64,000 nt of DNA from Granulicella mallensis (GCF_014203225.1 NZ_JACHIO010000003.1:342057-406056); one strand, 5' to 3'; shown: positions 8,643 to 17,847, counted from the stretch's first letter. Notes: generated by a model from the sequence alone, not told the origin. Program-made: numbers and translations.

Positions 8643-8701
8643 TTATCTGGCGTAATCTTTCAACGATATTTGGCGTAGTCGAGGCTCTGAAAACGCCAGA
8701 T
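8643..8701. repeat. TGGCG-type terminal repeats of the interrupted element
   Basis: TTATCTGGCG at 8643-8652 is followed by a TTTGGCGTAG half-site and the inverted ACGCCAGAT at 8693-8701. Read from the right, the sequence starts TGGCGTTTTCAGAG, which resembles a TGtCGTTTTC transposon end. The exact decamer TTATCTGGCG recurs at 46274-46283, and related TACGCC copies sit after the ATPase fragment at 35749. Confidence 0.5.
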
Positions 8702-9020
8702 CCAAAGGGAGGTCTCCCGCACATGAATATGCAGAATCACAGAGTTAACTTAAACTCAGCCGTATCTTGCTGAACAAGCCTTGGTCGACAACGTCTGGCA
8801 GTTCGATCAAAGTACGCCAAATAGCCCTGTAATACTGCGCCACCAAATGATCAAAGCTACACTCTTGATCGCTGGGAACCTTTTTGCCTATACCGGTTTC
8901 CCCTCTCTTTTCTAGAGAACGCCAACGGAACAAAACCTGACCCCCAAAATAGGGGCCTGCATCCGATCTTGGGGCCATGATCTATCCAGCAGCAGCCCCT
9001 CATCGTCAATCAACCACCTG
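8702..9020. other. Intergenic region without recognised gene
   Basis: Both strands were scanned. Only short ORFs without motifs are present, and no convincing promoter or terminator was identified. Confidence 0.4.
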
Positions 9021-9609
9021 TTACCTGCTGCTTTCAGCCTTCGGCAGCGCGAGAAAAATTAGCTTGAACTTTGTGTGTCCCTTTTCAGAGCTGTCAATAC
9101 CAACGATCCGGAATTGCCCGGGCAAGCCCGCCCTCAGCTCATGGCGGTTCTCACTGCCATTTACCGTCACGCTTGCGCTCATCGTCACATTGCCATTCTG
9201 CATTCTACGGTTGCTACTATAACCGCCACGCGTCACCCCACTCTTTGTGACCGTCAGTGAGCCCACAGGCTTCCCGCCCACGCACTCTACCACCTTGCCA
9301 AATTAAGCAAGTGGTTTTCGATAGTATTCGAGTACACGCTCAGCTGAGTCCGCGGTCACAAAAGTCATCGTCCTCACACCTAGATGCCGGTCGTTTAGTA
9401 AAATGCCGATATTATCCGAGGATGATTCACCATCTTTGGTAATTGTCGCTCCCGGATATACAGGCAGACCGATCTCTGCGGCCGACGTGCGTGAACTAAC
9501 CTGGACACTTACCTTGAAGCTCGTATCCTGAGCAAAGGCTGGTGCCGAAGTGTAATTGATAGTCAGCATGATGAAAGCCACTAATGGATGAACCTTGCGC
9601 AGAAGCATA
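9021..9609 (-). pseudogene. Exported hypothetical protein interrupted by one in-frame stop
   Basis: The frame starts at ATG 9609 with a signal peptide (MLLRKVHPLVAFIMLTI ... AFAQ). It continues through an LPVYPGATI segment and VLEYYRKPLA, meets TAA at 9305-9303, then resumes in the same frame as FGKVVECVGGK and runs to a stop at 9021. Acidobacterial proteins with a YPGA motif followed by a VVEC motif are, as I recall them, single uninterrupted chains, so this looks like a nonsense mutation. Without the stop the product would be about 195 residues. Function unknown. Confidence 0.65.
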
Positions 9610-9876
9610 GAACTCCTCCAAGCCCTATACGCAAATCGTGAATACGTGGTTCCCCTTGTTTTGGCCTGACGATTGTCACGCTGCCTCTCTGTCAGACACA
9701 TGTCCCTTGACTATTGCGAACCATCGAAGCGAGCCATACAGCAAGTTGGCCGATATTCAGGCCTGAACTGCTAGGCCGCATTTTTAGCGCATGGTCTCAA
9801 AATGAAATTGATAAAGCGATCAGATCCGCGTAGCGCTGCCCTGCCGAGCCCTTCCAGGGACACCAAGATGTCAACT

Positions 9877-10236
9877 TTAAAGTCCGGTCCCATCAAGGAA
9901 TCGGTACATTGCCGCTATGCGTCCCTGAGAGACCAAGACTACATCCATCCCCGTTATGACTGGAGGACTATCATGTGCTCCAAAAGACCAACGTACTCGA
10001 GCGGCTTCAGGGATCTCATCGACTTCTCAGCTAAGGGCGAAATCAAACTCCGGGTATCTTCGCAGGAGATCCGCCACCGCCCGCTCAATTTCTTTAAGTC
10101 CTAAGTAGGTTCCTTCTGTACTCCAAAGCACCGCATCGGGTGCCCAGAGTTTCTTCAGTGCCGCCATCCGCTTCTTGCCGTCCCGCTGGTTGAAGACAAA
10201 GGATAGATTGCTTTGCCAGAATAGTGGATACTGTTG
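9877..10236 (-). pseudogene. Decayed NTF2-like (SnoaL-type) gene
   Basis: A minus-strand frame reads LFWQSNLSFVFNQRDGKKR, then LWAPDAVLWSTEGTYLG and RWSFGAHDSPPVITGMDVV. This is the pattern of NTF2-like steroid-isomerase-fold proteins. An in-frame TGA (10029-10027) interrupts it, and another TGA lies just upstream with no start codon after it, so the N-terminus is also missing. Function of the ancestor is unknown; two intact NTF2-like genes lie at 17950 and 19361. Confidence 0.55.
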
Positions 10237-10338
10237 TCATGGGGCCCCAGGGTCAGCTCAAGTAAATACACCTGTGAAGCTTGTGCAATGGAACAATTGA
10301 AGGTTGATATTAACTACGTCTGTCGAGCAGTCTCTGAC

Positions 10339-10914
10339 CTACTTCGAAAGGCTCTTCCGTGTCGAATGGAGCAGTTCGTCGGAGAGCTGTGGATTACATT
10401 TCTTTACAGCACGCGACAGCATCAACGCGCCCACTAGGCCGCTGAGCAAGGCAACCGCTTGTTGCCGTGATTCTTGTTTGGTTCCGGTCATTTGGGCGGA
10501 GAATACATCCAGATAGGACTCAATGCCTTCAGCGAAGGCCATCTGAATCTCATTGCCATTTCGGGCAGAGTCGGATGGTAACGCTGCTGCCGGACATCCG
10601 CCTGTCGATGAATCGCGATATCCAGGGCTTAGGTATTCGGAAATTACTGTCTCAAAGCCCTTCTTCGGAGTCTTGGCTGTTCCAAACTTCTCAGACAGGT
10701 TGTGTGTGGACTTGACGAAGGCATACGCGATCGCCTCAGCTGCAAGCTCTTCTTTGGAATCGAAGTGGTTGTAGAAGCCACCATGAGTGAAACCAGACTG
10801 CTTCATAATGTCAGCGACGCTGACATCTTCCAAACCGTGCAATCTAAACATCCGCGACGCAGTTTTGAGAATGAGCTGCCGGTTCTCCCGGGCTTGTTCG
10901 CTGGTTAAACGCAC
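10339..10914 (-). CDS. TetR/AcrR-family transcriptional repressor
   Basis: The protein has 191 residues from GTG 10914, chosen because GGAGG lies six bases upstream; a longer TTG start at 10953 would run into the operator. The N-terminal HTH is clear (VSVADIMKQSGFTHGGFYNHFDSKEEL) and the C-terminal part is the variable ligand pocket. The palindrome at 10952-10970 sits just upstream, and near-identical palindromes occur at 15313 and 15350. The regulator therefore probably represses itself and the divergent hydrolase/SDR genes at 15.3 kb, with an unknown organic inducer. Confidence 0.88.
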   Translation of the reverse strand: MRLTSEQARENRQLILKTASRMFRLHGLEDVSVADIMKQSGFTHGGFYNHFDSKEELAAEAIAYAFVKSTHNLSEKFGTAKTPKKGFETVISEYLSPGYRDSSTGGCPAAALPSDSARNGNEIQMAFAEGIESYLDVFSAQMTGTKQESRQQAVALLSGLVGALMLSRAVKKCNPQLSDELLHSTRKSLSK

Positions 10915-10951
10915 GTGCCGCCTCCGTGTGAGAGCAGAATAGACATCCCTC

Positions 10952-10970
10952 AATGATGACGTATATCATT
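10952..10970. promoter_or_regulatory. Probable TetR operator, autoregulatory copy
   Basis: AATGATG, five bases, TATCATT. It differs at one position from the two perfect AATGATG-N5-CATCATT palindromes at 15313-15331 and 15350-15368. It lies directly upstream of the TetR gene. Confidence 0.65.
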
Positions 10971-11473
10971 GTTGCTGTCAATGTCCAACGTGTCGAGGCA
11001 GAGTCGTGAGTTTGATTGTTTAGGCCGACTGCCCTTGAGCGGGTGTGCGGATGTGCAATGTGGAGAGGCATTCACATGTGCGCGACGTGATTGCCCGTCG
11101 AGAACAGAGAGACGAGAAGCGTAGTCAATTGGTTACGCTCATCGCAGCGTGATATTCGTTGAGTGACATGCACACCCTGGCGAAGAGCGTCGACTCATGG
11201 AAAATTAGAGAGCGGCTTCAATCGATGAAGTCCGAAGATCGGGGGCTATGGGGTGTCATGGACGCTTCTGAGATGCCTTGCCATGTCGCGTGCGTAATTT
11301 TTAGATAGCTACGTATCGGACACTGTAAGCCAATGGAACATTTATCGGCCTTATGTCGTATCTCCCTAAGTTTGCAATGCCAGTTCATCGTCGGCGGTCA
11401 AGAAGAAGCTGGGGGAGCTATAGGCGGCGATCGTGTTATAGGGGCTGTCCACAAAGGAGTCGCGCGCTACGTT
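10971..11473. other. Intergenic region upstream of the M61-like peptidase
   Basis: No gene is recognised. The open frame of the downstream gene extends upstream to 11333 but lacks protein-like features before the signal peptide at 11474. AAGGAG near 11454 may be the ribosome-binding site of that gene. Confidence 0.4.
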
Positions 11474-13168
11474 ATGAAACTATCGATCACACTTCTTGCT
11501 TTTGCAGGTTTCATCATTTTTAGTAACAAGTGCATTGCACAGTCTGCGCCACCGCCAATTGTGATTGTCCTTAAACCGCACGGAATCGAAAACACCGTGG
11601 ACTACATTGATGTTGCGATTCATCTAGGCGCGCCAGATGTAGGCGCTGGTCGCACGTTGGTTCATCTGCCTTTGACCATAGTTTCTCGTCCGGGTATTCA
11701 GTTAGAAGCAAAAGACCTGAAGGCTACTGACGTCGAAGGTGTTTTACCGTTGGGACAGTCTGATATGTTCGCCACCTCTTCGTCCACCTACCGAAACTAC
11801 ATACCCGCCCGCGCGACGTTGGGAGACGTGACGCTGGAGTATCGGGCCCATGTGAATGCAAGTAAGCGCAATGGTCCGCTGTTTGACCTTGTAGGGCAGC
11901 CGGGCGGAGTAAATGGTGCCGGCGTCACATTCCTGGCTCTTCCCGATACGAATAATGTGTACGCCATCGATGTTCAATGGGATCTTAGCGCACTGGCAGC
12001 CGGGAGCAGAGGGATCAGCAGCCTCGGAGAAGGTGAGGTCAAACTGGTCGGCCCTCCGGAGGCCGCTTTGTATATGTTCTACTACGCTGGAGCTGTGAAG
12101 TCCTACACCCTAGCCTCCAGCAGGTTTACTGTTTACTGGATGACCGAACCGCCTTTCAATGTCCAAGCGTTCGCAGCCAGTATCGGGCAAATCTACAAGG
12201 AGGAAACCTCTTTTTTCAAAGGCTCAGCGCCGGCATACAACATCTTTATTCGGCAAAATTCGTTTTTGGGCCTCGGAGGGACGGCACTGTCGCATGGCTT
12301 TATGCTCGGCTATAGCAGAACAGGAGACGAAAATGCGTTGGCGTACCGCATGCTTGTCTCCCATGAAATGATACATAATTGGCCTGCACTTAGCGGGGAC
12401 CACATCGATACGGCCTGGTACTCGGAAGGCACAGCTGAGTATTACTCTTTGCTTCTTTCGCTGCGCGCCCATACCAACTCCATGGATGAAACGATTGAAG
12501 GTCTTAACAGCCGGGTATCTGCCTATCTCGGCAATCCTCTACACACGCTCAACAATAGAAGAGTTGGAGAGCAGTTTTGGAAAGACCTCCGTGCGCAGAC
12601 CGTCCCATACGGCCGCGGGCTTCTCTACCTTATCCACACGAATGCACGTATTGTTCAGGCGACCGCGGGACAAAAGAGTGTGGATGACGTTGTGTTGTGG
12701 GTGCTGAACCAACAGCGTGCGGGCAAAGAGATCGGTAATGCGGAATGGGTTGAGCGAGTAGGTTCCCTGATTGGAGCCGAAGCTGCAAAGAAGGACTATG
12801 AAGCCATGGTTGCCGGATCGCTCGATAGGGTTGATCCAAAAGCGTTTTCCCCGTGCCTCGTGTCAGTTCCTGCACAGATTCATGAATACGATCTTGGCTT
12901 TGACCCGCAGTCATTCGATTCGCATCGGATCACGGGGCTCAACCTTTCCTCAGCGGCAGCCAAGGCCGGCCTCGAGGAGGGTGACACGATCATTGACACC
13001 AGCGACACCTACCGTGCCCGGATGGGGCAGACAAATCATCTTGTCCTCACAGTTGAACGCGGCCAGAATACCCTCAAGATCGACTACATTCCTCGATCCT
13101 CGCAGGCAATATCTGCATTCAAGTGGCAACTTGCTCCTGATATCACTACAGCAAACTGCAGCCTCTAG
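11474..13168 (+). CDS. Secreted M61-type glycyl aminopeptidase-like protein with C-terminal PDZ
   Basis: The protein has 564 residues from ATG 11474, chosen because a signal peptide (MKLSITLLAFAGFIIFSNK) starts there. The zinc motif HEMIHNW (HExxH) is followed by a glutamate in YSEGTAEYY, as in gluzincins of family M61. A PDZ-like segment (ITGLNLSSAAAKAGLEEGD) lies near the C-terminus. It is probably a secreted or periplasmic peptidase acting on small or Gly/Ala-rich peptides. It stands alone between a TetR gene and a terminator region. Confidence 0.82.
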   Translation: MKLSITLLAFAGFIIFSNKCIAQSAPPPIVIVLKPHGIENTVDYIDVAIHLGAPDVGAGRTLVHLPLTIVSRPGIQLEAKDLKATDVEGVLPLGQSDMFATSSSTYRNYIPARATLGDVTLEYRAHVNASKRNGPLFDLVGQPGGVNGAGVTFLALPDTNNVYAIDVQWDLSALAAGSRGISSLGEGEVKLVGPPEAALYMFYYAGAVKSYTLASSRFTVYWMTEPPFNVQAFAASIGQIYKEETSFFKGSAPAYNIFIRQNSFLGLGGTALSHGFMLGYSRTGDENALAYRMLVSHEMIHNWPALSGDHIDTAWYSEGTAEYYSLLLSLRAHTNSMDETIEGLNSRVSAYLGNPLHTLNNRRVGEQFWKDLRAQTVPYGRGLLYLIHTNARIVQATAGQKSVDDVVLWVLNQQRAGKEIGNAEWVERVGSLIGAEAAKKDYEAMVAGSLDRVDPKAFSPCLVSVPAQIHEYDLGFDPQSFDSHRITGLNLSSAAAKAGLEEGDTIIDTSDTYRARMGQTNHLVLTVERGQNTLKIDYIPRSSQAISAFKWQLAPDITTANCSL

Positions 13169-13521
13169 GCTTCCTAAACTTTCGCGGCCGGGGAAAGGGC
13201 TCGGCCGATTCGTATACCGCCTGCGGCTCTCTATTTCCGTTAAGTCGGCGAGCAGGCAACTAGCCACTATGAACCGAGTAACCGCCTCCCGCTGCGCCTG
13301 TAGCCTAAGGCCGCTCTCGCCTTAGCGCCGGGTCGACACCCGATAGTAGCTACAAATACTCACGCTTTCTTTGGCAAAATGTCTTTTGAGGATTGGATGG
13401 CATGGGGTTATCTTCATACGGATCATGATCTCAGGCAGTTCGGACGTTGATCGAAACATGGCCGGGGGCGCTTCTTGCCATCACTTCCCTGCACGCCGGG
13501 AGAGCTTTCCTGCCAAGTAAA
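13169..13521. other. Intergenic region without recognised gene
   Basis: The convergent space between the peptidase and a minus-strand SDR gene. No protein-like frame or RNA gene is recognised apart from the terminator at its right edge. Confidence 0.4.
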
Positions 13522-13543
13522 GCCGGGCATACAAACGCCCGGC
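13522..13543 (-). terminator. Rho-independent terminator of the minus-strand SDR gene
   Basis: Seven-base stem GCCGGGC/GCCCGGC with an eight-base loop. On the minus strand it is followed by TTTACTT. It sits seven bases beyond the end of the SDR gene. Confidence 0.6.
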
Positions 13544-13550
13544 CTTTGGT

Positions 13551-14414
13551 TTAATGCTTCATCAAGTCCGGAATCACCGGCGCGTCTGGAAATACTGTCG
13601 AAAGCGTTAAATCCCGATATTTTGCAGCTTCTTCTGCACGCGCCGATTCGACGTTTTTGACACGGATCTCCGCATCCTTGCCGAGGATCAACCGCTTGGG
13701 AACGTCTTGCATATTCGCCAGTTTCACGATTACATCAGCAATCTTCTTAGGGTCGCCCTCTGATCTCCCGCGAAGCGAAGCCAGCAACTTATAAATCGCC
13801 CCAACCGATGCCTCGTACTCCGGAAGCACGTCCGGCGAAGATTCACCGGCTCTCTGAGCCCAGTTCGTGCGGATGCCGCCAGGCTCCAACGTGCAAACTT
13901 TTACCCCAAACGGAGCTACTTCAGAGGCTAATGAATCGCTGAAGCCACCCACAGCCCACTTTGCCGCATGATAGGGCGAGTTGCCCGGCATTGCGAGGCG
14001 TCCGCCGACTGACGATATCTGAAAGATGTATCCGCTCTTCTGACGGCGCATCACCGGCAGAGCCGCATGCGTTGTATACACGATACCGAATAGGCAGGTC
14101 TCCACTACATCGCGGAACTGCTCAGATGTCATCTGCTCGAACGGAGCGAAGTATCCATAGCCGGCATTGTTCACGAGCACATCCAGCCTGCCGTATGTGT
14201 CCACAGCGGTCTGCACGGCGGCTTTTGCTGCCTCTTCATCCCGGACATCCAGCTTCACCGGTGTGACTCGTTGTCCATACTGCTCCACCAAGGAGCTCAA
14301 CTCTTCTAAACGCCGCGCCCCTGCGACAACGCGGTCTCCTGCCGCCAGCGCAGCCTCTGCAATGTCCCGTCCTAAACCGTTACCGCTTCCAGTTATTAGC
14401 CAACTCTTCGCCAT
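13551..14414 (-). CDS. Short-chain dehydrogenase/reductase (classical SDR)
   Basis: The protein has 287 residues from ATG 14414, preceded by GGAGGT. The NAD(P) motif is GSGNGLG near residue 8, followed by NNAGYG, the catalytic Ser in ISSVGG and the YxxxK pair in YHAAK. This is a complete classical SDR of unknown substrate. It lies 83 bases downstream of the exported alpha/beta hydrolase on the same strand and probably shares its transcript, hence the regulation by the TetR-type operators at 15.3 kb. Confidence 0.9.
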   Translation of the reverse strand: MAKSWLITGSGNGLGRDIAEAALAAGDRVVAGARRLEELSSLVEQYGQRVTPVKLDVRDEEAAKAAVQTAVDTYGRLDVLVNNAGYGYFAPFEQMTSEQFRDVVETCLFGIVYTTHAALPVMRRQKSGYIFQISSVGGRLAMPGNSPYHAAKWAVGGFSDSLASEVAPFGVKVCTLEPGGIRTNWAQRAGESSPDVLPEYEASVGAIYKLLASLRGRSEGDPKKIADVIVKLANMQDVPKRLILGKDAEIRVKNVESARAEEAAKYRDLTLSTVFPDAPVIPDLMKH

Positions 14415-14496
14415 ATGTATGTGACCTCCAGCCTGAATAGATTCAAGAATCATCGAGTGGTTCCTTTATGAGCTTCTTCGCAACTGCCCGCTGAGA

Positions 14497-15261
14497 TTAT
14501 GCCGCCGCGGCCTGAAGAATGAGAGCCGCAATCTCCTTCGAATGAGAAACCAGAGAAAGATGGCTGCTTTGTAGCTCGATCGTATGTGCCTTCATGCGTT
14601 TCGCCATGAAGCGCTCAAGGTCGGGATCAATCGTCCGGTCTTGAGTTGAGACTGCGTAAAAGCTTGGCTTGGAGTGCCATGCTGCCTGCGTTGTTTTCTC
14701 TGCAGTAAGCGCCCTATGAAATGGTTGCTGAACAGCATAAAGAACGCGAGCCCTTTCCCTCGGCACGTTTCCTGCAAAGTCTCGGAGAAACGCTTCTTCG
14801 GTTAGGCGTCCTATCTCGCCGTCAAAGACTATGCCAGCCGAAGCAGGCGGTGTTGGGAACCGCTTGGCTAGCGCCGAATAATCCTCTCCGGCGTCGGGCG
14901 CTCGCGCGGCCACATAGACCAAGGCCGTCACCTTCGGGTCGAGGCCAGTCTCGCTTACAAGAACTCCGGAAAATGAATGCCCAACCAGAACGGTCGGTCC
15001 GTCTTGCTCGGCGAGAACGCGACGGGTCTCGGCAACGGCATCCTGCAAAGTGTTTAGCGGATTCTGAACGGCGGTCGCTGTCATTCCCGCCGACTGCAGT
15101 CGCGCAATGACCTCTGACCAGGACGACCCGTCAGCAAATAACCCATGCACAAGCACAACATTGCGCGCCTTCAGGGTGTCGGCAGCTGCGGGGAGCATCG
15201 ATGGAAACAAACCGATCGCCGAAGCCGCGGCAATCCATGTTAGAAAATTACGTCGATCCAT
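14497..15261 (-). CDS. Exported alpha/beta hydrolase
   Basis: The protein has 254 residues, beginning with a twin-arginine-like signal (MDRRNFLTWIAAASAIG). The hydrolase fold shows an oxyanion HGLFADGSSW, the nucleophile elbow GHSFSG, and a C-terminal His in SSHLSLVSH. It resembles small esterases of the methylesterase/pyrethroid-hydrolase group; substrate unknown. It is divergent from the SDR gene at 15384, and the two share an intergenic region with paired operators. Confidence 0.88.
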   Translation of the reverse strand: MDRRNFLTWIAAASAIGLFPSMLPAAADTLKARNVVLVHGLFADGSSWSEVIARLQSAGMTATAVQNPLNTLQDAVAETRRVLAEQDGPTVLVGHSFSGVLVSETGLDPKVTALVYVAARAPDAGEDYSALAKRFPTPPASAGIVFDGEIGRLTEEAFLRDFAGNVPRERARVLYAVQQPFHRALTAEKTTQAAWHSKPSFYAVSTQDRTIDPDLERFMAKRMKAHTIELQSSHLSLVSHSKEIAALILQAAAA

Positions 15262-15307
15262 CCTCTTACTCCTGAATGAAGTTTTCTCTTAGAAACGCTC
15301 TCGCCTC

Positions 15308-15368
15308 TTGACAATGATGACACACATCATTGTAAATGATGAAAGCAACAATGATGGTAAACATCATT
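15308..15368 (+). promoter_or_regulatory. Promoter with two perfect TetR-type palindromes
   Basis: TTGACA (15308) and TGTAAA (15331) are 17 bases apart. Operator 1 (15313-15331) fills the spacer and operator 2 (15350-15368) lies downstream; both read AATGATG-N5-CATCATT. The same palindrome, with one change, lies in front of the TetR gene at 10.9 kb. Binding would block the plus-strand promoter and perhaps the divergent hydrolase promoter. Confidence 0.7.
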
Positions 15369-15383
15369 AGAGGAGTGGCATTT

Positions 15384-16136
15384 ATGAGCGTTTCCCTGCA
15401 AGGAAAGGTAGCTGTGGTTACGGGTGGTGGTGAAGGCATCGGACTCGCGTCCGCTAAACGGATTGCCGAGGAAGGCGCATCTGTCTTCATCGTAGGTCGC
15501 CGTCAGGCGATCCTAGACGCGGCTGTGGCAACAATTGGAGGCGATGTTGTGGCTCTGCAAGCAGACGTCTCGAAGCCCGCCGACCTCGATCGGGTTTACG
15601 AAGCGGTTCGCGCGTCAAAGGGCAAGATCGACATTCTGGTCGCTAATGCCGGAGTTCAAACCAGAGAAGCGCTCGGGTCGATCACGGAAGAAGGAATTGA
15701 TTACCAACTGGCAGTCAACTTCAAGGGCGTCATCTTCACCGTGCAGCAGGCTCTGCCGTTACTGACCGACGGCGGCTCGATCATTCTGACATCGTCCGCG
15801 ACAGCCCTGAAAGGTATTCCCCAGCGCACTGTTTATTCCGCTACTAAAGCTGCTATCCGCAGTTTTGCTCGGACCTGGGCGAATGAACTTAAAGCCCGCC
15901 GCATTCGCGTCAATGTCTTCTCCCCTGGACCGATTCTCACGCCTTTGCTGGAGGCAACCTTCGCTGATCCGAAGGTCAAGGAAGCCTATATGACGAACGT
16001 CGTCGGCGCCGTTCCACTTGGCCGTGCTGGGCGGTCGGCAGAGATGGGAGAAGTTGTGGCCTTCCTTGCGTCCGACGCAGCCAGCTATATCAACGGAGCG
16101 GACATTCAAGCTGACGGCGGCTTCGCGCAGGTCTAA
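15384..16136 (+). CDS. SDR-family oxidoreductase
   Basis: The protein has 250 residues from ATG 15384, preceded by GAGGAG. Visible motifs are the NAD(P)-binding GGGEGIG, VANAGVQ, the catalytic Ser in LTSSAT and YSATK. The C-terminal SYINGADIQADGGFAQV is the usual 3-oxoacyl-ACP-reductase-like tail. The substrate is unknown. It is the first gene of a run of plus-strand genes (esterase, DinB, NTF2-like, haloalkane dehalogenase) and lies behind the paired operators, so a TetR-repressed detoxification role is plausible. Confidence 0.9.
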   Translation: MSVSLQGKVAVVTGGGEGIGLASAKRIAEEGASVFIVGRRQAILDAAVATIGGDVVALQADVSKPADLDRVYEAVRASKGKIDILVANAGVQTREALGSITEEGIDYQLAVNFKGVIFTVQQALPLLTDGGSIILTSSATALKGIPQRTVYSATKAAIRSFARTWANELKARRIRVNVFSPGPILTPLLEATFADPKVKEAYMTNVVGAVPLGRAGRSAEMGEVVAFLASDAASYINGADIQADGGFAQV

Positions 16137-16163
16137 GCATCGCGCGTGGCTTTGGGGGGGGAC

Positions 16164-17264
16164 ATGGGACTTTCACGACGTGCTTTTGTAACTCAGGTCG
16201 GCTGCACAGGCGGTTACACAGCTGCCTTGGCGACGATGCAGTCTCTGGGAGTGATGACGATGAAGGGGCAGGCACCACAGCAAATATCGGCATCACCAGG
16301 AAACCCAAGTGCAGTCGGCAGATTCCAGCTCCAGCTTTCGCCGACAGTCAAGCCGAGCGATACGAGCACCAGTATCGTCATCCATCCCGACCCATCAAAA
16401 CAGATCGTCTGCGGCAAGGTGCCACTCACGACATACGACAACGTCGTATACAGCACGCCCAACGCCGCCAAGGGCGGACGCAGCCTCCGCATGGACATTC
16501 TCGTCTCGAAGACTCCCGGTAGAAAGCCGCTCGTTGTGTACGCTGCGGGAGGCGGATTTGTCATGGCGAATAAGGAAAGCGATCTTATGCTTCGCACCTA
16601 CGTCGCGGAAGCCGGGTTCGTGGTCGCCAGCATCGAGTACAGGACTGTCCGTGACGGTGCAACCTACCGAGAAGGGGTTGCAGATATGAAGTCAGCGATC
16701 CGTTTCTTGCGTAGCACCGCCGAGCAGTACAGCATCGACCCCGACGATGTCGGCGTATGGGGGCAATCCGCGGGAGGCTACATCGTTGCGATGGTGGGTG
16801 TCACCAACAACGACAAGGCCTTCGACGTTGGCGATCATCTCGATCAAAGTAGCAGTGTGAAAGCCGTGGTCGATAAATTCGGGCCATCCGATGTCTCTAA
16901 GGTAGATGCCGATTACAACGGAGCACAGAATGCACCTGCGAGGCGCGCACTCTATGTGAACGGCTTCCTCCCAGATGGAGGGCTTCGGGATCCAGTGTCC
17001 AGCCCGATCAATCACATCGCTCCATCGGACGTTGCCTTCCTCATCTTTCATGGAAGTCATGACGGGTTGGTATCACCGAGTCAGACACTCATCTTTCATA
17101 ACGCTCTACTCGCCGCCGGGGTCAATAGCAAGCGGTACGTCCTCGAAGGTGCGAACCATGGGGATCTCACCGTTCTCGGAGATAAGGTCGCGGGTCTCCC
17201 GTGGTCTTCTATGCAAACAATGGACCTCATTGTCGACTTTTTCCGAACTTCGCTAGCTTTTTGA
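16164..17264 (+). CDS. Exported alpha/beta hydrolase (esterase/lipase, HSL-like)
   Basis: The protein has 366 residues from ATG 16164, chosen because a twin-arginine motif (LSRRAFVTQ) follows it. The nucleophile elbow is GQSAGG, the acid is in HGSHDGLVSP, and the His is in EGANHGD. The oxyanion segment reads AAGGGFV where HGGG is usual. It probably hydrolyses small esters outside the cytoplasm. It lies 27 bases after the SDR gene, in the same direction. Confidence 0.85.
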   Translation: MGLSRRAFVTQVGCTGGYTAALATMQSLGVMTMKGQAPQQISASPGNPSAVGRFQLQLSPTVKPSDTSTSIVIHPDPSKQIVCGKVPLTTYDNVVYSTPNAAKGGRSLRMDILVSKTPGRKPLVVYAAGGGFVMANKESDLMLRTYVAEAGFVVASIEYRTVRDGATYREGVADMKSAIRFLRSTAEQYSIDPDDVGVWGQSAGGYIVAMVGVTNNDKAFDVGDHLDQSSSVKAVVDKFGPSDVSKVDADYNGAQNAPARRALYVNGFLPDGGLRDPVSSPINHIAPSDVAFLIFHGSHDGLVSPSQTLIFHNALLAAGVNSKRYVLEGANHGDLTVLGDKVAGLPWSSMQTMDLIVDFFRTSLAF

Positions 17265-17349
17265 AGTCTGGGATAAGTGAACTCCTGCCGCCTATATCTG
17301 GGCGGCTCTATTGACCAGAAATGTTCCAACGCTTAGAAAGCAGGTTGAC

Positions 17350-17847
17350 TTGTCAAACGAGGAACTCTTCGCAGCAACAGCAATCAACACATGGTACACA
17401 ATGGCCTCGCGGCTTGAGAAAGCCCTTTCCACGATGAGCGAGGAAGACTTGCAATTGGAAGTAGCTCCAGAACGGAATCGGGTTTACTACCTTCTTGGGC
17501 ATTTGACGGCGTTTCACGACCGCCTTTTTCATCAGTTGGGGTTAGGCGAGCGACTTTACCCGGCACTCGAAGATTCCTTCGTAACCAAGCCAGACCGAAG
17601 CGGCAAGGATTCATTCGATGGAGCGGCTCTACGGCGAATGTTTGCAGAGATAAGCGCCACGGTTGCCAGCGGGCTTCATGCCATGCCACCCGCACAATTG
17701 CTCCAAAAAGCCGAATCAGTATCGGAGCAGGATTTTGCAGCACAGCCGCTGCGAAATCGTCTTGCTGCCCTTATCAATTCGACGGCACACATGATGCTCC
17801 ACTTGGGCCAGATCCGCCTTGCTCTGAGACCCGATAACAAATCATGA
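17350..17847 (+). CDS. DinB-like four-helix-bundle protein
   Basis: About 165 residues from TTG 17350 (LSNEELF...); a longer TTG start at 17311 is possible. The sequence is helical with His residues placed as in DinB/YfiT proteins: HLTAFHDRLFH, and HMMLHLGQIR near the C-terminus. DinB-family members are often metal-dependent thiol S-transferases, but the substrate here is unknown. A decayed second copy of this gene lies at 26962-27225. Confidence 0.75.
   Translation: MSNEELFAATAINTWYTMASRLEKALSTMSEEDLQLEVAPERNRVYYLLGHLTAFHDRLFHQLGLGERLYPALEDSFVTKPDRSGKDSFDGAALRRMFAEISATVASGLHAMPPAQLLQKAESVSEQDFAAQPLRNRLAALINSTAHMMLHLGQIRLALRPDNKS

Noticed and set aside
9802..10104. Plus-strand frame of 100 residues
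   Set aside because: It is antisense to the decayed NTF2-like gene and has no protein-like features.
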